A DNA stretch of 64,000 nucleotides from Allantophomopsis cytisporea (Eukaryota; Ascomycota; Leotiomycetes; Phacidiales; Phacidiaceae): contig CP103031.1 of NCBI GenBank assembly GCA_024752435.1, positions 1,546,001 to 1,610,000 of the forward strand, in the 5' to 3' direction. The notes below the pieces were generated by a model. That model saw only the letters and a list, made by a program, of their open reading frames with translations, did not search any database and was not told the origin of the DNA. Position numbers and translations under genes: made by a program. Shown here piece after piece: positions 60,101-64,000 of the stretch (positions are counted from its first letter, which is position 1; every line of letters starts with the position of its first letter).

Positions 60101-61545
60101 TTGAGAGTCGAAATAAATTAAGTTGAGCTTGCGAGAGCGAAAGCGTGCAAGAAGCGGAAGAAGATCAAGCTATGAGGGCCTTGGCTCACCACCAAACACA
60201 GAGCTACCTACTATCTATCTTTCACATTATTGAACTGTTGATTTCCGTGGAAGACACTCATTCTTTCTACTCTATTCTATCCCGCACTCGGAGAAGTCGA
60301 GGTACTCAATACAGTGCTGACGTGACTGCATTAATCGGTCGTGTCCAACATATTTGTGCTGAGGTAGAATATTCCCCGAATACCACCTACGGTACTCCAT
60401 ACCTACCTAGCTTTTGCCTTACCTTATCAATATCGATTCTAGCAAAAGGCACCACAGAGATTCGATCACTTTAAGCCCATCTCAGGCAAAATCCCCATCT
60501 AGACCTGACCTTCTCCACTTCAAACCCCTCGCTCTACGCAATTCAAACTACTTAGAAGGGGACTAGTAGCGCTTTCACGACGCTCCTCATCCTCGACTCG
60601 ACTCCATCCATACCCGATCACACAAACATTACCGCATTACCGCATTACCGCAACATTACCGCATGCTGCAGTTAAGAACAACCGAACTAGGATAAGAAGT
60701 GAGAAATACCCGACAGAAGTAAGAGGCACAGTTGCAGCAAAATCGCCAAAGATTGAGCGACTACTGACTTTTCTTGGAGGAAAGAGCTACTGGAGACGAG
60801 GAGAGAAGAGGGAGGCCAAGACACAAACAGTAATAGTCACAAATTAAAGTCCAGAATTTCGAGTCTGGAGTCGAAACGAACAGGAAGAGACGAACCGGAC
60901 CAGAAGCAGAGAGAGGAAAAGCATTGGGTGACTTGTGCCACAAACCGGCCCATCCATACCTTCTCTCACCTCAGCACCGGACCTGCACACATCACACTCA
61001 CACTCACACTCAACTCACTCACGCCCACACACGCTCACCTACGCCGCCAACAATTGATCAAACTAAAGACGCACTTACATAAGGTAAACATCCATAGCAC
61101 AGATCCAAGCATCACACATACACATCTCTGTTGCAGCACATTCAGCAATCGTGAATCCCAACCTTTGCGACTGTACTGTTGCGACCTGATTTCGTGTGCG
61201 CTTTCTCCCTTTCAAAGCAACAGTCTACAACAACGAAAGATCCGGGGTGCGCTCAACCCACAGACAAGGGCTTCTGATACGACGACGGTGCGGATAAACC
61301 CATCTAACCAACTCGACTTTCCCCTCCGCAAAACATCCAAATCCTCTCCATACGGTACCTCGAAATACACACGCACACACTCCCAACGCACGCCTCCCCA
61401 ACCCCGCCACCACCAACATCACTTCTCACCACATCGCAAATCCTACATCCTTCGATAACACAAATTTACCACTTCGTCAGTTCAATTCCTAAAACTGGCG
61501 CTGGGTACCACAACATGTCGAGATTCGAATTGTGTGACAGCAAAA
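57149..61545. other. 4.4-kb stretch without a supported protein gene
   Basis: It holds the amine oxidase 3' flank, the decamer tandem repeat (58666-58750), short simple repeats (TCATCT near 59103-59130, CATTACCG near 60630-60665, ACTCAC near 60995-61010), and, toward the end, C/A-rich sequence that fits a long 5' leader of the kinase. The ORF at 60928-61458 lies in that leader and looks like translated low complexity. A minus-strand frame at 58517-57855 is open except for one TGA. Confidence 0.45.
58666..58750. repeat. Tandem repeat of the decamer TCTCTCCGTA
   Basis: Seven consecutive TCTCTCCGTA-type units, flanked by a TCTTTCTCTCCGTA start and a TCTCTCCATA end. As it is not a multiple of three it cannot be a simple protein repeat. 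Confidence 0.95.
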
Positions 61546-64000
61546 ATGGATCCCATATCACGGACGAGCGCCAACACTCCGTTATCGAGCCCGGGGCTCT
61601 TCTCCCCCGCCGCTGCACTCCAGCAGCGTCATCCTAAATCTCAAGATGCTACACCAAATGGAAGTCCGTTACTGCACCCACTGCAGATGCACAGAGTTAG
61701 AGAGTAAGCCATTGATAATCTTTTTTTTCTTCTTCATATTACGCAAACCTCCCTTTGTTGGTCCAGATTTGAAGTAGTAGCGGATGAGCTGGTGATTGCG
61801 TCAGTGGGGATGACTCTGCAGTACGACACCACATGTCATCGCTCAAGCACTTATAACCCCTTAAAAATACGCGCCGCAATTCTGCCCGTTCTTATGTTCT
61901 ACTTGCGATTTTGCGTTGCGCTTGCTAATTGTTTGATCAGGACACACGAAGCAAATATCGAAAAGGATTTCATAACGGGGCGCAAACTCATCAACCAGTA
62001 CGAAATTATCGATGAAATTGGAAGAGGTCAACATGGAAAGGTCAAGCTTGCACGAAGTTTGGAGTCGGGCAACTTTGTGGCCATCAAAATCATACAACGC
62101 TTTTCGAAGAAACGACGGTTGGGAAAGGTGACAATGTCCCCGGAAACGAAGACGAAACGAGAGATTGCAATTCTCAAGAAAATTCGACACCCTAATGTTG
62201 TTGGTCTGTTGGAGGTTATCGACGATCCGGAGCTCAAGAAGATATACATGGTCCTAGAACATGTCGCCAAGGGGGAGATTCAGTGGCGAAAGAAGGGTCC
62301 ACACTCAATATGTGCATTCGAACGTAGAAGGATAGAGCGTGATCTTCGAGGTGAATGGGATATGGGCGAATCTGAGAAACACTTCAGACAACAAGAGAGA
62401 CGTCGACTTAGGCATGAGGCTTTTCGACAAAAGGCACTGGAGAAACAGCGGAAAGCGGAACATTGGAGTAACGAACATGGTAATGATGATGAAGATGATG
62501 GGCATCCTTTATCTCGACAGCCGACCGACGACTCAAATTCGCTTTCTCTAGTGCGTTCACATACCTCCTATGTGCGGTCGAATCCAGGTTCTCGTGTACC
62601 ATCAACAGCGCCTTCAGCAAATAGCTCTCGTGCGCATACCCCTCTCCCAATCGAACAAGACATTGGGCCACTGGATAGTGACAACGAAGATGAGACGCCC
62701 GGTCCTCTACCATCCTATTCACGGGACAACCGAAGCTCTGTTCATGAGAGTATCTTTGGTTCGTACCAGGAAGAGCCTGCCTTCCGTGGGAGATCACCGA
62801 GCATGGCGGACAGCATTATATCTCACATGTCATCAAATGATGGATATCACGACCCATTTGAGGATGACTTTTCATATGTTCCATGTTTTACTTTCAATCA
62901 AGCTCGTTCAGCTTTTAGAGATACTGTGCTTGGTTTGGAATACCTTCATTATGAGGGTATTGTCCATCGCGATATCAAGCCTGCAAACTTGTTATGGACG
63001 AGTACGGGTCGTGTGAAAATTTCGGATTTTGGTGTTTCATATTTTGGAAGACCCATAAGAGACGGTGAGCATGATGAGAACCTCTCCGAATCAGATGCTC
63101 GCGACTTCGACAATGATCTCGAGTTGGCCAAGACGGTTGGCACACCCGCTTTCTTTGCGCCTGAGCTCTGCTTCACCGATCTCAATATTCCACAACCGAA
63201 AGTCAGCGAGCAGATCGACGTATGGTCTCTCGGTGTCACGTTGTATTGTTTGATTTACGCCAGAATACCGTTTTTAGCAGAGGATGAATGGCAGCTATTT
63301 AAAGCGATTGCTCAAGAAGAAGTACATATACCCAGGAGACGTCTCAAACCTGTTAATAACCACGCCAAGTTCGAGGATAGAGAAGGGCCAGAGGAGGATC
63401 CATCAAGTTATCGAGAGGAGCATGATCTGGAAATGGAGGATGTTGATGATGAATTATATGATTTACTCAGACGTATGATGCTGAAGGATCCAGCAGAACG
63501 GATAAAGTTGAGGGAGGTCAAGAGACACCCTTGGACTCTCCGGGGAATTACGGATGTTATAGGCTGGCTTGACGATACCGATCCATCGCGGGCTCATTCT
63601 GGTCGACGAATCCAGGTTGATGATCGCGAATTGGAACGTGCCGTGGTGCCGATTACGTTCTTGGAACGAGCAAGATCCGCCGTTAAAAAGGCTGTTGGTA
63701 AGGTCATCGGTGCCACAAGAGGTGATAGATCGGAAGGGTCGCGGAAGAGAGCCACAAGTAGCGTTGGAAGTTCATCAGGAGAAGTGTCTCAAGTCCATAC
63801 TCCTTTGGCTTTGACTTCACCGCATGTTTCCGGTTCTCGTCGGCCGAGTCTAAAGGGTGAGGACACTTATTTCCCCCCTTCCCAACATCCTTGGGAACAA
63901 CATCATCCTCTATCACAGAGTGTCACAGTCAGTCCAGATGAGACTGGTAAAGAGGACTCTTTTGACGAAAATATTGCACAGTTGTCTTTTCTCACCGGTC
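61546..64000 (+). CDS. CaMKK/SNF1-activating-type Ser/Thr protein kinase (3' end outside window)
   Basis: Exon 1 is 61546-61703, followed by a 237-nt intron, and exon 2 runs open from 61941 through the window end (about 739 residues visible). The kinase domain starts near 66: GRGQHGKV glycine loop, VAIKII lysine, a short basic segment with KVTMSPETKTKREI typical of CaMKK relatives, VLEH hinge near 156, then a ~200-residue hydrophilic insertion (about 165-365) before the helix FTFNQARSAFRD, HRDIKPAN (near 394), DFG (near 414) and GTPAFFAPELC, the activation loop Thr-containing signature of LKB1/CaMKK/Elm1-type kinases. Yeast relatives Sak1, Tos3 and Elm1 phosphorylate Snf1; the role here is inferred. 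Partial at the window edge. Confidence 0.88.

Noticed and set aside
60928..61458. 176-residue ORF upstream of the kinase
   Set aside because: C/A-rich low-complexity translation in the probable 5' leader; no domain and no family resemblance.

Overview
The window is nuclear DNA of a filamentous ascomycete. Genes carry short (about 50-240 nt) GT-AG introns with CTGAC/CTAAC-like branch sites, coding density is moderate, and the set (HTS1, FUN30-type remodeller, ALG11, SWIRM/HMG amine oxidase, SesB-NACHT-ankyrin NLR) is typical of Pezizomycotina. Protein character suggests Leotiomycetes, probably Sclerotiniaceae (Botrytis/Sclerotinia-like). That placement is from memory, not from a search. I read exons by hand, and every multi-exon model below keeps an open frame across all its junctions.

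Layout. 0.5-3.4 kb: convergent PCNA and dUTPase genes, both S-phase genes with ACGCG (MCB-type) boxes upstream. 5.2-6.0 kb: a secreted CHRD-domain protein. 6.4-13.4 kb: the most distinctive locus, a 9-exon NLR-type gene (N-terminal cap, SesB-like alpha/beta-hydrolase, NACHT, about 14 ankyrin repeats) head to head with a shorter paralogue containing only cap and hydrolase; an unrecognised two-exon coding-like module lies between them. 14-25.9 kb: Rieske protein, COX18/ALG11 divergent pair, acidic LRR-like protein, decayed aldo-keto reductase pseudogene and a FUN30/SMARCAD1-type remodeller. 26.8-30 kb: VMA21 and a Gly/Asn-rich unknown. 30-35.6 kb: a gene-poor stretch carrying a repeated TACGYAGTA motif. 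35.6-40.9 kb: VAC1/PEP7-like double-FYVE protein and an SNG1-type membrane protein. 41-48.5 kb: small Cys-rich orphans, a ketopantoate-reductase-family gene and an unknown Ser/Pro-rich protein. 48.6-57.1 kb: HTS1/VPS33 divergent pair and an LSD1-like amine oxidase with HMG box. 57.1-61.5 kb: non-coding, with tandem repeats. 61.5 kb to the end: a CaMKK/SNF1-activating-type kinase cut by the window edge.

How they work together. Most genes are housekeeping and independent. Functional links that can be argued are PCNA with DUT1 (replication and nucleotide-pool hygiene, shared promoter boxes), and VMA21, VPS33 and VAC1 (vacuole/endosome function, but not adjacent). The NLR and its solo-hydrolase partner are the accessory part of the window: fungal NLRs of this architecture are linked to non-self recognition and regulated cell death. 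The solo partner ends just past the exon boundary at which the NLR continues toward its NACHT domain.
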